From SMWC01 sp964466315 (GTDB lineage: Bacteria > Pseudomonadota > Gammaproteobacteria > Steroidobacterales > Rariloculaceae), in assembly GCA_964466315.1 (NCBI GenBank), contig CAYXNS010000009.1, forward strand, positions 1 through 64,000: a stretch of DNA of 64,000 nucleotides, read 5' to 3'. Positions 53,184 to 62,357 of the stretch are shown in pieces. The translations under genes were made by a program, and so were the position numbers. Each line of letters opens with the position of its first letter. Within the stretch, counting starts at the first letter, position 1. The notes under the pieces are model-generated. The model searched no databases. It had not been told where the DNA came from and saw only the letters and a list, made by a program, of their open reading frames with translations.

Positions 53184-54124
53184 TTATCGTGACCGGCGGT
53201 GCCGGATTTATTGGTAGTAATCTCATTCGCGGCCTGAATGCCCGCGGTGAGCGGGACATTCTGGTCGTGGATGAACTGACCGATGGGCATAAGTTTTCGA
53301 ACCTCGTGGACTGCGAGATCGCAGATTACTGGGACAAGGATCGTTTTCAGCGACGCATGCGTTCAGGTCTGGGATTTAAGCCCCGGTGTATTTTTCACCA
53401 GGGGGCCTGTTCGGTGACGACGGAATGGAACGGCCGCTACATGATGGACACCAACTATCGCTACTCTACCGAGTTGCTCGACTACTGCCTGGATCAGGGC
53501 ATCCAACTGATCTATGCATCGTCGGCCGCCGTGTACGGTGCGGCCGAGACGTTCAGGGAGGATCTCCACCTCGAGCGTCCGCTCAACGTTTACGGTTATT
53601 CCAAACTGTTGTTTGACCAGTACATCCGACGCCGGATTTCCGATAACCGGTCTCAAGTCGTGGGGCTGCGTTATTTCAACGTATATGGTCCCGGTGAAGC
53701 ACACAAGGGAGCAATGGCGAGTATCGCCTGGCATCTCCATCAGCAGATCCTCGAAAGTGGCGAGGCGCGATTGTTTGAGGGCAGCGGTGGTTTCGAGAGC
53801 GGCGAACAACGGCGGGACTTTATCTACGTGGATGACGTCGTGAATGTCAATTTATGGGTTGCCGAGCGTCCGGAGCTTTCCGGAATATTCAACGTCGGCA
53901 CTGGTCAGGCTTCGACGTTCAATGAGGTGGCGCGTGCCGTAATCGAATCCCATGGCAAGGGCAAGATACTCTATATCCCCTTTCCTGGGGTACTGAAAGA
54001 GAGCTACCAGAGCTTCACCGAGGCGGATATCGGCGCGCTCAGAGCCGTCGGTTACGAAGGCGATTTTATGGATGTCAGTAGTGGAGTAAACGTTTATCTA
54101 GATCGCCTTGCCGAGGTTAAGTGA
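53180..54124 (+). CDS. hldD: ADP-glyceromanno-heptose 6-epimerase
   Basis: 314 residues, short-chain dehydrogenase fold. NAD(P)-binding GGAGFIGSN near the start, DELTDGHKFSNL, HQGACSVTTEWNGRYMMDTN, ASSAAVYG with the catalytic Ser/Thr, and Y-x3-K (YGYSK). Converts ADP-D-glycero- to ADP-L-glycero-D-manno-heptose, the donor used by the heptosyltransferase next door (waaF). Overlaps both neighbours by four bases. Confidence 0.95.
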   Translation: MIIVTGGAGFIGSNLIRGLNARGERDILVVDELTDGHKFSNLVDCEIADYWDKDRFQRRMRSGLGFKPRCIFHQGACSVTTEWNGRYMMDTNYRYSTELLDYCLDQGIQLIYASSAAVYGAAETFREDLHLERPLNVYGYSKLLFDQYIRRRISDNRSQVVGLRYFNVYGPGEAHKGAMASIAWHLHQQILESGEARLFEGSGGFESGEQRRDFIYVDDVVNVNLWVAERPELSGIFNVGTGQASTFNEVARAVIESHGKGKILYIPFPGVLKESYQSFTEADIGALRAVGYEGDFMDVSSGVNVYLDRLAEVK

Positions 54125-55170
54125 GCTCACCGCAAAAGATCCTGATTGTCGGCCCGTCCTGGGTGGGCGACATGGTTATGGCTCAGGCCCTTTACAAGTT
54201 GCTACGACGCCGTGCACCGGACGTTGAGCAGCACGTACTGGCTCCAGCGTGGTCCAAGCCGGTACTCGAGCGCATGCCCGAGATTGCTCGAACGATCGAG
54301 CAGCCTCTCGGTCATGGGAAAGTCGGTCTTCGTATGCACCGGAAGCTTGGCCACCGTCTGCGATCGGAAGATTATGCACAGGCGATCGTTTTGCCTCGAT
54401 CCTTCAAATTCGCGCTCGTACCTTTCTTCGCGTCAGTTCCGGTACGCACGGGTTTTCGCGGGGAGTGGCGTTACGGCCTGTTGAACGATATACGTCCATT
54501 CAATGCCGAAGTGCTCGATCAAACCGTTAAACGATTCATCGCGCTGGGTATGGGTCAGACAGAGACCGAGATGCCGTTGATCGAAGAGCCGTCGTTGCGA
54601 GTTGACCCGGAACGACGTGCAGAGACATTGACCCGCTTTGGTCTGGAAGCCGCTGCCGACAGTGTCGCGCTCATGCCGGGTGCAGAATACGGGCCGGCAA
54701 AGCGTTGGCCGCTCGAGAATTTTGCACAACTGGCGTCACGCCTCGCACGGGTCGGTCTCAGAGTGCGCGTGCTGGGATCCGCAAAAGAGAGAGAGTTAGG
54801 CGACGTGATACTGTCATCGGTCGATAAAACCAGTGCGCGTAATCTCTGCGGAGAAACCAGCCTGGCCGAGGCGGTGGATCTCTTGAGCGCCGCTACGGTC
54901 GCCGTCACCAATGACTCGGGCCTCATGCATATGGCCGCTGCCGTGGCGACGCACGTCATCGCGATTTATGGTTCCTCCACACCGAGCTTTACGCCGCCGC
55001 TGACTCAGACGAAACGAGTCTTCTATCTCGACCTCGAGTGCAGCCCCTGCTTCAAGAGGAACTGCCCGCTCGATCATTTCCGCTGTATGCGGGAGATCTC
55101 CGTCGATGCGGTCTGTAGCGCCGTCGTAACCGCTCTGGGTGGACCGTACCTCTATAAGGGACTTTCCTAA
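54121..55170 (+). CDS. waaF: ADP-heptose:LPS heptosyltransferase II
   Basis: 349 residues, GTG start overlapping the hldD stop. GT9 motifs: ILIVGPSWVGDMVMAQALY at the N-terminus, MPGAEYGPAKRWPLENFAQL donor site, VTNDSGLMHMAAAVATHVIA and GSSTPSFTPPL. Transfers the second heptose to the inner core. Operon: GT4-hldD-waaF-kdkA. waaC is not present in the window. Confidence 0.94.
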   Translation: MSSPQKILIVGPSWVGDMVMAQALYKLLRRRAPDVEQHVLAPAWSKPVLERMPEIARTIEQPLGHGKVGLRMHRKLGHRLRSEDYAQAIVLPRSFKFALVPFFASVPVRTGFRGEWRYGLLNDIRPFNAEVLDQTVKRFIALGMGQTETEMPLIEEPSLRVDPERRAETLTRFGLEAAADSVALMPGAEYGPAKRWPLENFAQLASRLARVGLRVRVLGSAKERELGDVILSSVDKTSARNLCGETSLAEAVDLLSAATVAVTNDSGLMHMAAAVATHVIAIYGSSTPSFTPPLTQTKRVFYLDLECSPCFKRNCPLDHFRCMREISVDAVCSAVVTALGGPYLYKGLS

Positions 55171-55215
55171 CGAGCCATCGAACACGCAGCGCCAGCCAAA
55201 CCGCTGTACGGTACT

Positions 55216-55953
55216 ATGGTGATAAGATTTGTGCCGGTGGTGGAACCTACGCTCAACTATCAAGCAAACAGCGCCGTCTTGTACGATGCGTGTCGCTTGG
55301 CGCAGGTTTCCGACGACTGGTTCCAACAATCCTACTGGCGAACGACGGATAAGGTCGTCGGTGAGGCTGCCGGGCGGGGATCGGTCGTCTTCGTCCGCCA
55401 CAACGACGAGACCTGGGTTCTGCGTCACTATCACCGCGGCGGCTTCGTCGGCCGCTTTGTCCGTGATAGATATTTTTGGCGCGGTCTCGAACAGACGCGG
55501 GCGTTTCGGGAATGGCGACTTCTTTCCGAGCTGCGCGAACGAAATCTGCCCGTGCCGCCACCCATCGCGGCGCGCGTGCGTCGTTTCGGGGTCGGCTATA
55601 CGGCTGACATTATCACCGGTTATCTGGATAACACGCGTTCACTCGAATCGATCCTCGACGATGGTGACGCTTGTATCGAACACTGGACTCTCATCGGCCG
55701 TACATTACGGCGCTTTCACGATCACGGCGTGGATCACAGTGACTTGAACGTACGCAATATTCTCGTCGACGACAAGCAGCGAGTATTTCTCGTCGATTTC
55801 GATAAAGGTGAGTTCCGAAGCTCCGGGTCGTGGCGCGACGGCAACCTACGGCGGCTCAACCGGTCACTGCATAAGGTTGCGCTGGAGATGGGTACTGCGT
55901 TCGACTCAAGCGGCTGGCAGGCCCTCGAACGGGGCTATCAATCGGCTCGGTAG
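55216..55953 (+). CDS. kdkA: 3-deoxy-D-manno-octulosonic-acid kinase
   Basis: 245 residues of the RfaP/KdkA protein-kinase-like fold: LRHYHRGGFVGRFVRDRYFW, catalytic HSDLNVRNIL loop (Asp in DLN) and metal-binding VDFDKGE. Phosphorylates Kdo in the LPS inner core. Lies after waaF and converges with the first LpxL-type gene (16-bp overlap). Confidence 0.9.
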   Translation: MVIRFVPVVEPTLNYQANSAVLYDACRLAQVSDDWFQQSYWRTTDKVVGEAAGRGSVVFVRHNDETWVLRHYHRGGFVGRFVRDRYFWRGLEQTRAFREWRLLSELRERNLPVPPPIAARVRRFGVGYTADIITGYLDNTRSLESILDDGDACIEHWTLIGRTLRRFHDHGVDHSDLNVRNILVDDKQRVFLVDFDKGEFRSSGSWRDGNLRRLNRSLHKVALEMGTAFDSSGWQALERGYQSAR

Positions 55954-56900
55954 ATGTCGGGATAGGATACCGGGCGGCCTTTGAATCTTCGATACGTCCA
56001 CAGATACTGTTCGGGGGCCATACGGATGTAGTCCTCTAGCTGCGCGACCAGGCGCCGCGTGTCATCGATTGGATCGTCGCTCGGGAAATTGGGAAGAGGT
56101 GGCGAGATGTTCAGGACGTAGCCCGAGTCATCCGGAAGACGGCGAAAGAAGTAAGCAAGAACGGTTGCGCCGCTGAGTTCAGCTAGTCTACTCGTTGCTG
56201 TGTTCGTGACGGCGGGCTCGCCGAAAAACGGCAACAACTCGCTGTTCGTTCCCGCATAGGCATGGTCGGGTAAATAGACGACGGACCCACCGTTGCGCAG
56301 AGTCCGGACCATCGCGCGCACATTGTCGCGAGGAATCGATTCGTTCAAGAAGCGTCTGCGTCCGCGACGAACCAACGTGTCTATCATCGCATTCCTCTGC
56401 GGACGGTACATGGCGGCGCACGGTAGGCTGAGATCTTCGAGCATCGCTACGCCGACCTCTAGACACGTGAAATGGGCGACGTACAAGATAATGCCGTTAC
56501 CTGCCTGCTGGGCCCTCTCTAGATTCTCTCGCCCTTCAACTCGAACGAGTTTACGCAAGCGCTTGATTGGAGCGAACCAGCCCAACGCCATTTCGGCGAT
56601 AGAGACGCCCAACGCCTCGAAGTGCTGCTCGAGCAATGCTTCCCGCTCCGTGTCCATCAGTTCTGGAAAGCAGACCTCGAGATTGCGCAGCGCCGCACGA
56701 GGGGTCTTGTGAAGGAGGGATTTCAGGGTTCGCCCGTGCCACTTCCCGATCGCGACTTGCCAGCGGAATGGCAGATACACTGAACTCTTCAGCCAGAACA
56801 ATAAGCACCACGTTGCCCAATAGCGTGGCGACCAGAACTGCACCAACGACAGGTCGTATTGACTGGCATGTGGTTCCGAAGTGCTTGACGGCGGCTTCAA
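55938..56900 (-). CDS. LpxL/HtrB-type lipid A acyltransferase, copy 1
   Basis: About 320 residues from a TTG at 56900 that overlaps the stop of copy 2 (TTGA); the frame is open to 56990 but that would overlap copy 2 deeply. N-terminal membrane helix, HX4E active site AHFTCLEVG, MYRPQRNAMIDTLVRRGRRR, DHAYAGTNSELLPFFG and a tail ending YPDIYRAD. Adds a secondary acyl chain to Kdo2-lipid A. Strongly similar to the neighbouring copy 2 (for example PxxxYxWxxxRFKGRP at the C-terminus), so a tandem duplication that may have split laurate/myristate duties. Confidence 0.87.
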   Translation of the reverse strand: MKPPSSTSEPHASQYDLSLVQFWSPRYWATWCLLFWLKSSVYLPFRWQVAIGKWHGRTLKSLLHKTPRAALRNLEVCFPELMDTEREALLEQHFEALGVSIAEMALGWFAPIKRLRKLVRVEGRENLERAQQAGNGIILYVAHFTCLEVGVAMLEDLSLPCAAMYRPQRNAMIDTLVRRGRRRFLNESIPRDNVRAMVRTLRNGGSVVYLPDHAYAGTNSELLPFFGEPAVTNTATSRLAELSGATVLAYFFRRLPDDSGYVLNISPPLPNFPSDDPIDDTRRLVAQLEDYIRMAPEQYLWTYRRFKGRPVSYPDIYRAD

Positions 56901-57855
56901 TCGGATTGCTTCTGTGTCTGATAAATATCCGGATACGGTTCGGGCCGGCCTTTGAAGCGTTTGTGAATCCAGCAATATTGCTCGGGGCACTGACGCACAT
57001 AGGTCTCGAGTTCCTTCATCAGGCGTGCCGTGTCTTCGACGAGATCGTCGCTGGGAAAATTCTCGAGCGGTTTTCCGATGTTCAGGACATAGCCTGAGTC
57101 GTCGGGAAGCCGACGGCAGAAGTAGGTAAGCACTGTTGCNNNNNNNNNNTTGCTTTACTCATCTTCGCGATCCGACCGGTCGCCGTGTTCGTCATTGCGG
57201 GCACACCGAAGAAGGGAACAAGTGCGCTGTATTTGCGCCGATAACTCTGATCAGCTGCGTACCAGACGACTGAATTTCCAGCAAGACTTCTCACCATGTC
57301 CCGGACGCTATCTTTCTGAAACAGTTTGTCGATGGCGCGCCGGCGTCCTCGTGTCATCATGACATTCATCATCTCGTTACGCTGCGCGCGGTACATTGCG
57401 CACAAGGTGGGACAAAGCTCCTCCAAGACCGGAAAAAAGAATTCGAATGTCGTGAAATGTGCGCTGAACAGTATTATGCCCTTACCTTTTTCGAGTGCAG
57501 CCTGCAGATGTTCCCCGCCTTCCACGCGGATTAGATCGCGAATGATCTTCTTCGAGCCAAACCACGCCATCGACATTTCCGTCACGGATGCGCCGATTGC
57601 TTCGAAATGCCTTCGCCGTAGAGCGTCCCGCTCCTCATCGGTTAACTCGGGGAAGCATTCCGCCAGATTCCGCTCCGCTATACGCCGCCTCGGATAGAGA
57701 ACGACATGCAATATCCGGCCCAGCCCCTTGCCGAGCCAGAGCTGCCAGGCGAAGGGTAGGAAGACGACGGTTCGCATCCATGCATAGACGAGCCAGGTGA
57801 ACCAGTACCGTGGCGCCCAGAACTGCAGCAACGAACGATTCTCTAACGGCTCCAT
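56897..57855 (-). CDS. LpxL/HtrB-type lipid A acyltransferase, copy 2 (contains scaffold gap)
   Basis: Reads MEPLENRSLLQFWAPRYWFT through AHFTTFEFF (HX4E), YRAQRNEMMNVMMTRGRRRA, DQSYRRKYSALVPFFGVP to RIAKMSKA, then 10 N, then TVLTYFCRRLPDDSGYVLNI to the end. Across the N run the frame changes by one, but the flanks overlap by four bases (TTGC), and merging them gives ...KMSKATVLTYF..., aligning perfectly with copy 1 (...ELSGATVLAYF...). The gene is therefore probably intact, about 310 residues. First of the two minus-strand acyltransferases; it should be the original LpxL. Confidence 0.88.
57140..57149. other. Scaffold gap (10 N) inside lpxL copy 2
   Basis: The left flank ends GTTGC and the right flank starts TTGCTTTAC: both share TTGC, so the true distance is probably minus four and no sequence is missing. 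Confidence 0.95.
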
Positions 57856-58060
57856 GGCATATCGGTTATTGAACGGCCTCGCATTTCGCGGCAGATTCTA
57901 CCAGTGAGGACTTAGGCTGATACACTCGATCGGGTAAAATTCGTGTCGTTGCGTTTACCAGCGCCGGTCACGACGGTGTGCGGTGAGTTGAATTTCTCGC
58001 GATTGGCCCAATCCAATCAAGTCTGGCGATGCCAATACGAGCCTCAAAGGCGGATCAGCT

Positions 58061-58963
58061 ATGAAACGTATATTGCTATTCCTGGCTACCAGCATTGCGA
58101 TACTTTATGTTCCGGCCATCGTACTCATGATGCTGTATGTCGAATTATAGCTGCTCGGAATCGAATCGATACTGGCAGAGCAGGGCACACAACTGGACCT
58201 ACAGGCGTTACTGATATTCTCGGCAGCCATCGGTTTCGCAGGTTCCTTTATCTCTCTAGCCATTTCCAAATGGTCGGCGAAACGTATGACTGGGGCGAGG
58301 GTAATCGAAACGCCGTGGAACGCGACGGAAAGTTGGTTGGTCAATACGGTACAGCGACAGGCACAGATGGCCGGTATCAGTATGCCGGAAGTGGCGGTAT
58401 ACGACTCGGCCGACGTCAATGCGTTCGCGACCGGTGCGAGACGCAACAATGCGTTGGTCGCGGTCAGTACCGGACTACTCAATCGACTCGGTAAAGACGA
58501 AGTCGAAGCCGTACTCGCGCATGAGGTTAGCCATGTGGCAAACGGCGACATGGTAACGCTGGCCTTGATTCAGGGAGTCATCAATACGTTCGTCGTATTT
58601 CTGTCCCGAGTGATTGGCTTCCTTGTCGACCGGCTGGTTTTTCGAACCGAGCGGGGTTACGGCCCGGGTTTCTTCATCGCGAGCATCGTGGCACAGATCG
58701 TGTTGGGCGTGCTCGCGAGTACGATCGTCATGTGGTTTTCGCGTCGCCGCGAATTCCGCGCAGATGCCGGCGGAGCTAAACTGGCCGGGCGTCAGGGCAT
58801 GATCGGAGCACTGGAAGGGCTGTAACGGCTGCAGCAACCCTCGCAGTTGCCGGCGTCTATGCAGGCATTCGGTGTTTCGGTCGGGCATGCGAGCGGATTC
58901 AGGCGTTTGTTCATGTCCCACCCGACACTCGAACAGCGCATAGCGGCGCTCTGCAACGCCTGA
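58061..58963 (+). pseudogene. htpX: Protease HtpX with two in-frame stop codons
   Basis: One frame from the ATG at 58061 to the TGA at 58961 encodes a 300-codon HtpX: N-terminal membrane helices, SKWSAKRMTGARVIE, the zinc motif HEVSH (H154, H158), NGDMVTLALIQGVINTFV, and third ligand region MWFSRRREFRADAG (E231). It is interrupted by TAG at 58148-58150 (codon 30) and TAA at 58823-58825 (codon 255, GL-stop-RLQ). Both could come from a single C-to-T change (CAG to TAG; CAA to TAA). The protein ends MSHPTLEQRIAALCNA, as in intact HtpX. HtpX is an inner-membrane quality-control metalloprotease; as read here it would give only fragments. Confidence 0.92.
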
Positions 58964-59025
58964 GGCATCAATTATGCTGCGTAGTTCATTGATATTCCCG
59001 CTCGAGATGCTTTAGAGTCGTCTGC

Positions 59026-59577
59026 ATGACGAAAACGGTTGCCCGTATAGCGATGTGCCACGTAGGACTATGCCGCGTAGGGCTATGCCTCGGGCTCGGC
59101 TTGTTTCTGGCCGGAGGTACAATCGCCGCCCCTGGTCTGACTCCTCAGCATGAGAAAGTGGATTATCTCCTCGTCATCAAATCCGAACGCAAGCTGTACC
59201 TGTATAAGGAAGGAGAGGTCTTGCGTAGCTTCGATATTGCGCTCGGCCTGATACCAGAAGGACCCAAAAGACGCGAGGGAGATTTCAGAACTCCGGAGGG
59301 GACCTACCGACTCAATGTGCGGAATCCTGATAGCGATTATTTTCTTTCGATCCAAATCTCCTATCCGGACGAAACTGACGTCGCCAGGGCGCGAGCCGCA
59401 AATGTTGACCCGGGCGGGCAGATCATGATTCATGGTCGGCCGAATGTACCCAAATATTCGGAGAGCCGCTATCAGAGCTGGGATTGGACGGACGGTTGTA
59501 TCGCCGTCTCCAATTCCGACATGGTAGATATCTGGTTGATGACCGACGAAACGACTCCAATCGAGATCCGCCCCTGA
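59026..59577 (+). CDS. L,D-transpeptidase (YkuD family)
   Basis: 183 residues with a signal peptide (VGLCLGLGLFLAGGTIAAP). YkuD domain: KVDYLLVIKSERKLYLYKEG, H136 in MIHGRPN and catalytic C158 in DGCIAVSN. It forms 3-3 crosslinks or attaches proteins to peptidoglycan. The family's usual Ser/Thr-x-G-C-x-R is here TDGCIAV (Arg missing), as in some ErfK/YafK-like members. Likely a monocistronic gene after htpX. Confidence 0.9.
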   Translation: MTKTVARIAMCHVGLCRVGLCLGLGLFLAGGTIAAPGLTPQHEKVDYLLVIKSERKLYLYKEGEVLRSFDIALGLIPEGPKRREGDFRTPEGTYRLNVRNPDSDYFLSIQISYPDETDVARARAANVDPGGQIMIHGRPNVPKYSESRYQSWDWTDGCIAVSNSDMVDIWLMTDETTPIEIRP

Positions 59578-59626
59578 GATCTCCAGCATCGCCATATCGA
59601 CCCCAATAGACCAGGTTTCCTGAGCG

Positions 59627-60985
59627 GTGGACGCACATATCAGTCCAGAGGGAAGCTTGGAGATACTGTCGCGCTTCGAGGTCGCGAAGCTCAGGGACAC
59701 GGGTGAAGGCGGCCTCTACGAACTCTGGCGGCAGTGTTCTCTTGCGGTCTTGAATGCGGGTGTGGAGAGCGACGATGTCCGGGAGATCCTCAACCGCTTC
59801 CGGGACTTCGGAATCGCGATCATTCAACAAGAGCGCGGTATGGAGCTGGCGCTAAGAAATGCGCCCGAGTCGGCATTCGTCGACGGGCAGATGATTCGTG
59901 GAATTCGAGAGCAACTCTTCTCAGTCGTCAGAGACCTGATCTATATCCATGACGAGGTTGTGAGTAGCGACTGGTTTGACTTGTCGACATCGGAGGGCAT
60001 TACCAACGCGGTCTTTCATATCTTGAGGAACGCGCGCGTCTTTCGTGCGGACGAGCTACCAAAGCTCGTAGTCTGCTGGGGAGGGCACGCGATCAGCCGA
60101 GAGGAGTATAATTACAGCAAGGCGGTCGGTTACCACTTCGGCCTGAGAAAATTCGATGTCTGCACGGGATGCGGCTCCGGGGCGATGAAGGGACCCATGA
60201 AAGGTGCCGCACTCGGCCATGCGAAACAACGCATGAGAGCCGGCCGTTACCTCGGCATAACCGAGCCGACGATTATCGCTGCGGAATCGCCGAATCCGAT
60301 CGTAAACGAACTCGTGATCATGCCCGATATGGAGAAGCGCTTGGAGGCATTCGCCCGCCTCGCGCATGCGATCGTCGTGTTTCCTGGTGGCGTCGGTACG
60401 GCCGAGGAGATTCTCTACATCCTCGGCATCCTGTTGAGTCCAGATAATGAGGCTATGCAGTTGCCGCTCGTCTTTACCGGACCCAGAAGTAGCGAGACCT
60501 ATTTCCAACAACTGCACGACTTCATAGGCGCTACCCTCGGCCCGGCGGCACAAGCACGCTACAAGATCGTTCTCGACGACCCGAAGCAGGTCGCGACGGC
60601 TGTACACGAGGGGTTACGGGAGGTTCAGGAGTTCCGCGAGGAGAAGGACGACGCGTATTTCTTCAACTGGATACTAGCTATCGATCATAAGTATCAGCAG
60701 ACGTTCGAGGCTACTCATGAGAGTATGGCGATGCTCAATCTTCAACGAGATTTGCCGACTCATGAGTTGGCCGTCAATCTACGACGAGCGTTCTCCGGAA
60801 TCGTGGCCGGAAATGTTCGTGAGTCCGGCATCCGGCTAGTGGACGAGCATGGACCGTTCGAGCTTCATGGCGAATCATCGCTCATTGAGCTGCTCGATCT
60901 GCTGTTAAAAGATTTCGTGTCGCAACGTCGTATGAGACTTTCTGACCCTGCCCACTACGCCCCCTGTTATCGAATAGTGACTTGA
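59627..60985 (+). CDS. ppnN: Nucleotide 5'-monophosphate nucleosidase PpnN
   Basis: 452 residues with GTG start at 59627. LOG-family core motif PGGVGTAEE (P253) for nucleotide-ribose cleavage, preceded by VVCWGGHAISREEYNYSKAV and CTGCGSGAMKGPMKGAA. N- and C-terminal extension domains and total length match PpnN/YgdH, which hydrolyses purine and pyrimidine monophosphates and is modulated by (p)ppGpp. Stand-alone gene. Confidence 0.93.
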   Translation: MDAHISPEGSLEILSRFEVAKLRDTGEGGLYELWRQCSLAVLNAGVESDDVREILNRFRDFGIAIIQQERGMELALRNAPESAFVDGQMIRGIREQLFSVVRDLIYIHDEVVSSDWFDLSTSEGITNAVFHILRNARVFRADELPKLVVCWGGHAISREEYNYSKAVGYHFGLRKFDVCTGCGSGAMKGPMKGAALGHAKQRMRAGRYLGITEPTIIAAESPNPIVNELVIMPDMEKRLEAFARLAHAIVVFPGGVGTAEEILYILGILLSPDNEAMQLPLVFTGPRSSETYFQQLHDFIGATLGPAAQARYKIVLDDPKQVATAVHEGLREVQEFREEKDDAYFFNWILAIDHKYQQTFEATHESMAMLNLQRDLPTHELAVNLRRAFSGIVAGNVRESGIRLVDEHGPFELHGESSLIELLDLLLKDFVSQRRMRLSDPAHYAPCYRIVT

Positions 60986-61171
60986 GCGTTCGCGAAGCTC
61001 AGGCTGCGGCATCGAGCGTACCCACGGCCTGGTTGATTACGTAAAAAACGGCCGTAACACAATATTATATAACATAATTCATCTATTTTGTTTGTGATGT
61101 AGTTCCTGGCCGATTGAGGTTGGCGATGGTTTAATTGCTCTTACACAACGACAGGGAATGTCACTGGGAAA

Positions 61172-61462
61172 ATGAGCGACCAGAAAAACCATCAATTCCA
61201 CCCGGCACTTTATGATGGGTCGCGCGAGAACAGAAGCGCACCGAACGGCACATCTAGAACGATGAACTCCGCAGCGGGTGGCGATCGTCGCATCAGCGAG
61301 CAGCAGGGCTGGGAAGCGTATCGAAAGTGGTTATCCCGAGTTAACACCCAGCCGGCCCAGCGGTCGGCCCTGGACGCCTCTATCTATAGCTGGCGTGGAT
61401 ATAACAGCTGGGTTGACAAGGTTAGACAAACCTGGAAAGAAGACGAGCCTGCCGATTCTTAG
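61172..61462 (+). CDS. Small hypothetical protein
   Basis: 96 residues, polar N-terminal half, then a Trp/Tyr-rich C-terminal half (GWEAYRKWLSRVNTQPAQRS, YSWRGYNSWVDKVRQTWKED). GGGAAA lies directly upstream of the ATG. An AT-rich stretch (about 61035-61100) upstream could carry the promoter. No family recognised. The Trp-rich part resembles a small protein-binding module rather than noise, but this is only impression. Confidence 0.55.
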   Translation: MSDQKNHQFHPALYDGSRENRSAPNGTSRTMNSAAGGDRRISEQQGWEAYRKWLSRVNTQPAQRSALDASIYSWRGYNSWVDKVRQTWKEDEPADS

Positions 61463-61483
61463 GCGGTACCCGTCGCTCCGGCT

Positions 61484-62194
61484 TCAGACTGACAGACTCG
61501 GATCCAGCTCGACACCCTGATTCTTGCTCTCGAGCCAGCGCATCAGCGCGCCCCACTCGCTCAGGTCCTGTCTGACGCGCTAACTCGGCATCTCGAAAAT
61601 TCCTATTCCCAACTCCGCGGAACGGACATAGTTCCGCGAGTCTCTAAATGTTGCGACCAGCGGGATATCCAGGCTGATGAGGAATCTCATCAGTGACTGC
61701 GAGACGAGAGTATTCGACCGTACCCGGTTCGCGATAGTCCCGATCCGTTCATCGGACCGCTTGATCTTCGTGACTAGTAGCAAATCTCCAATACACCTCG
61801 CGGCAGCGTGAATGTCGATGTCAGAGGGCATCACAGGAACGAGAATGACATCCGCACTGCGCGTAAGTTCGGGAAGGCCCTAAGTCTCGAGTGCGGCTGG
61901 CGTATCAATGATGAGCGGGTCTCAGTTCTGGGGCACGCGACGTTGGCAGCTCCGGGTAACGGCAGCGGATCGCTCATAGCCGGCGATGCCATATACGGGC
62001 GCTTGCTCGGTTTGTCGTTTTGTAAGCCACCGCATACTGGAGCCCTGAGGATCCAGATCCATGAGCGCGGGCCGGCTTCCCGACACAGTGAAATTGGCGG
62101 CCAGATTCGTGGCAAGTGTTGTCTTGCCGCTTCCGCCCCTGGGATTCAGAAAAAGGATTCTTTGTATATCGATCGCTGCGGTTGCCAGTTTCAT
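61484..62194 (-). pseudogene. Orphan ParA/Soj-like ATPase with three in-frame stops
   Basis: A single frame from ATG 62194 to TGA 61484-61486 gives a 236-codon ParA-like protein: PRGGSGKTTLATNLAANF, ALMDLDPQGSSMRWLT, a DPLIIDTPAAL segment and LTRSADVILVPVMPSDIDIH. It is broken by TGA at 61922-61924, TAG at 61880-61882 and TAG at 61580-61582. The signature lysine of the deviant Walker A (KGGxxKT) is Arg. The tail VRQDLSEWGALMRWLESKNQ after the last stop is still recognisable. Each stop could be one transition away from Arg, Gln or Trp. Probably a dead copy of an orphan ParA family protein without a ParB partner. Confidence 0.88.
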
Positions 62195-62357
62195 TCAGAC
62201 TGAGTGTGTTCAATCTGTCAACCTATAATAAGTTAAACCCCTTTGTCCCGTGGATCGGTTCCTTTTTTTGAGAGCCCTCTCACAGCGGTACCCGTCTTCT
62301 GCAGGTAGTCTGGCTCGGCACCATGAAGTGACCGAGAACCAGGGGCAGATACGAGCT

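Noticed and set aside
7376..61924. Stop-codon reassignment as explanation for in-frame stops
   Set aside because: TAA, TAG and TGA are all involved and all three also end intact genes in the window, so no single codon can be reassigned.
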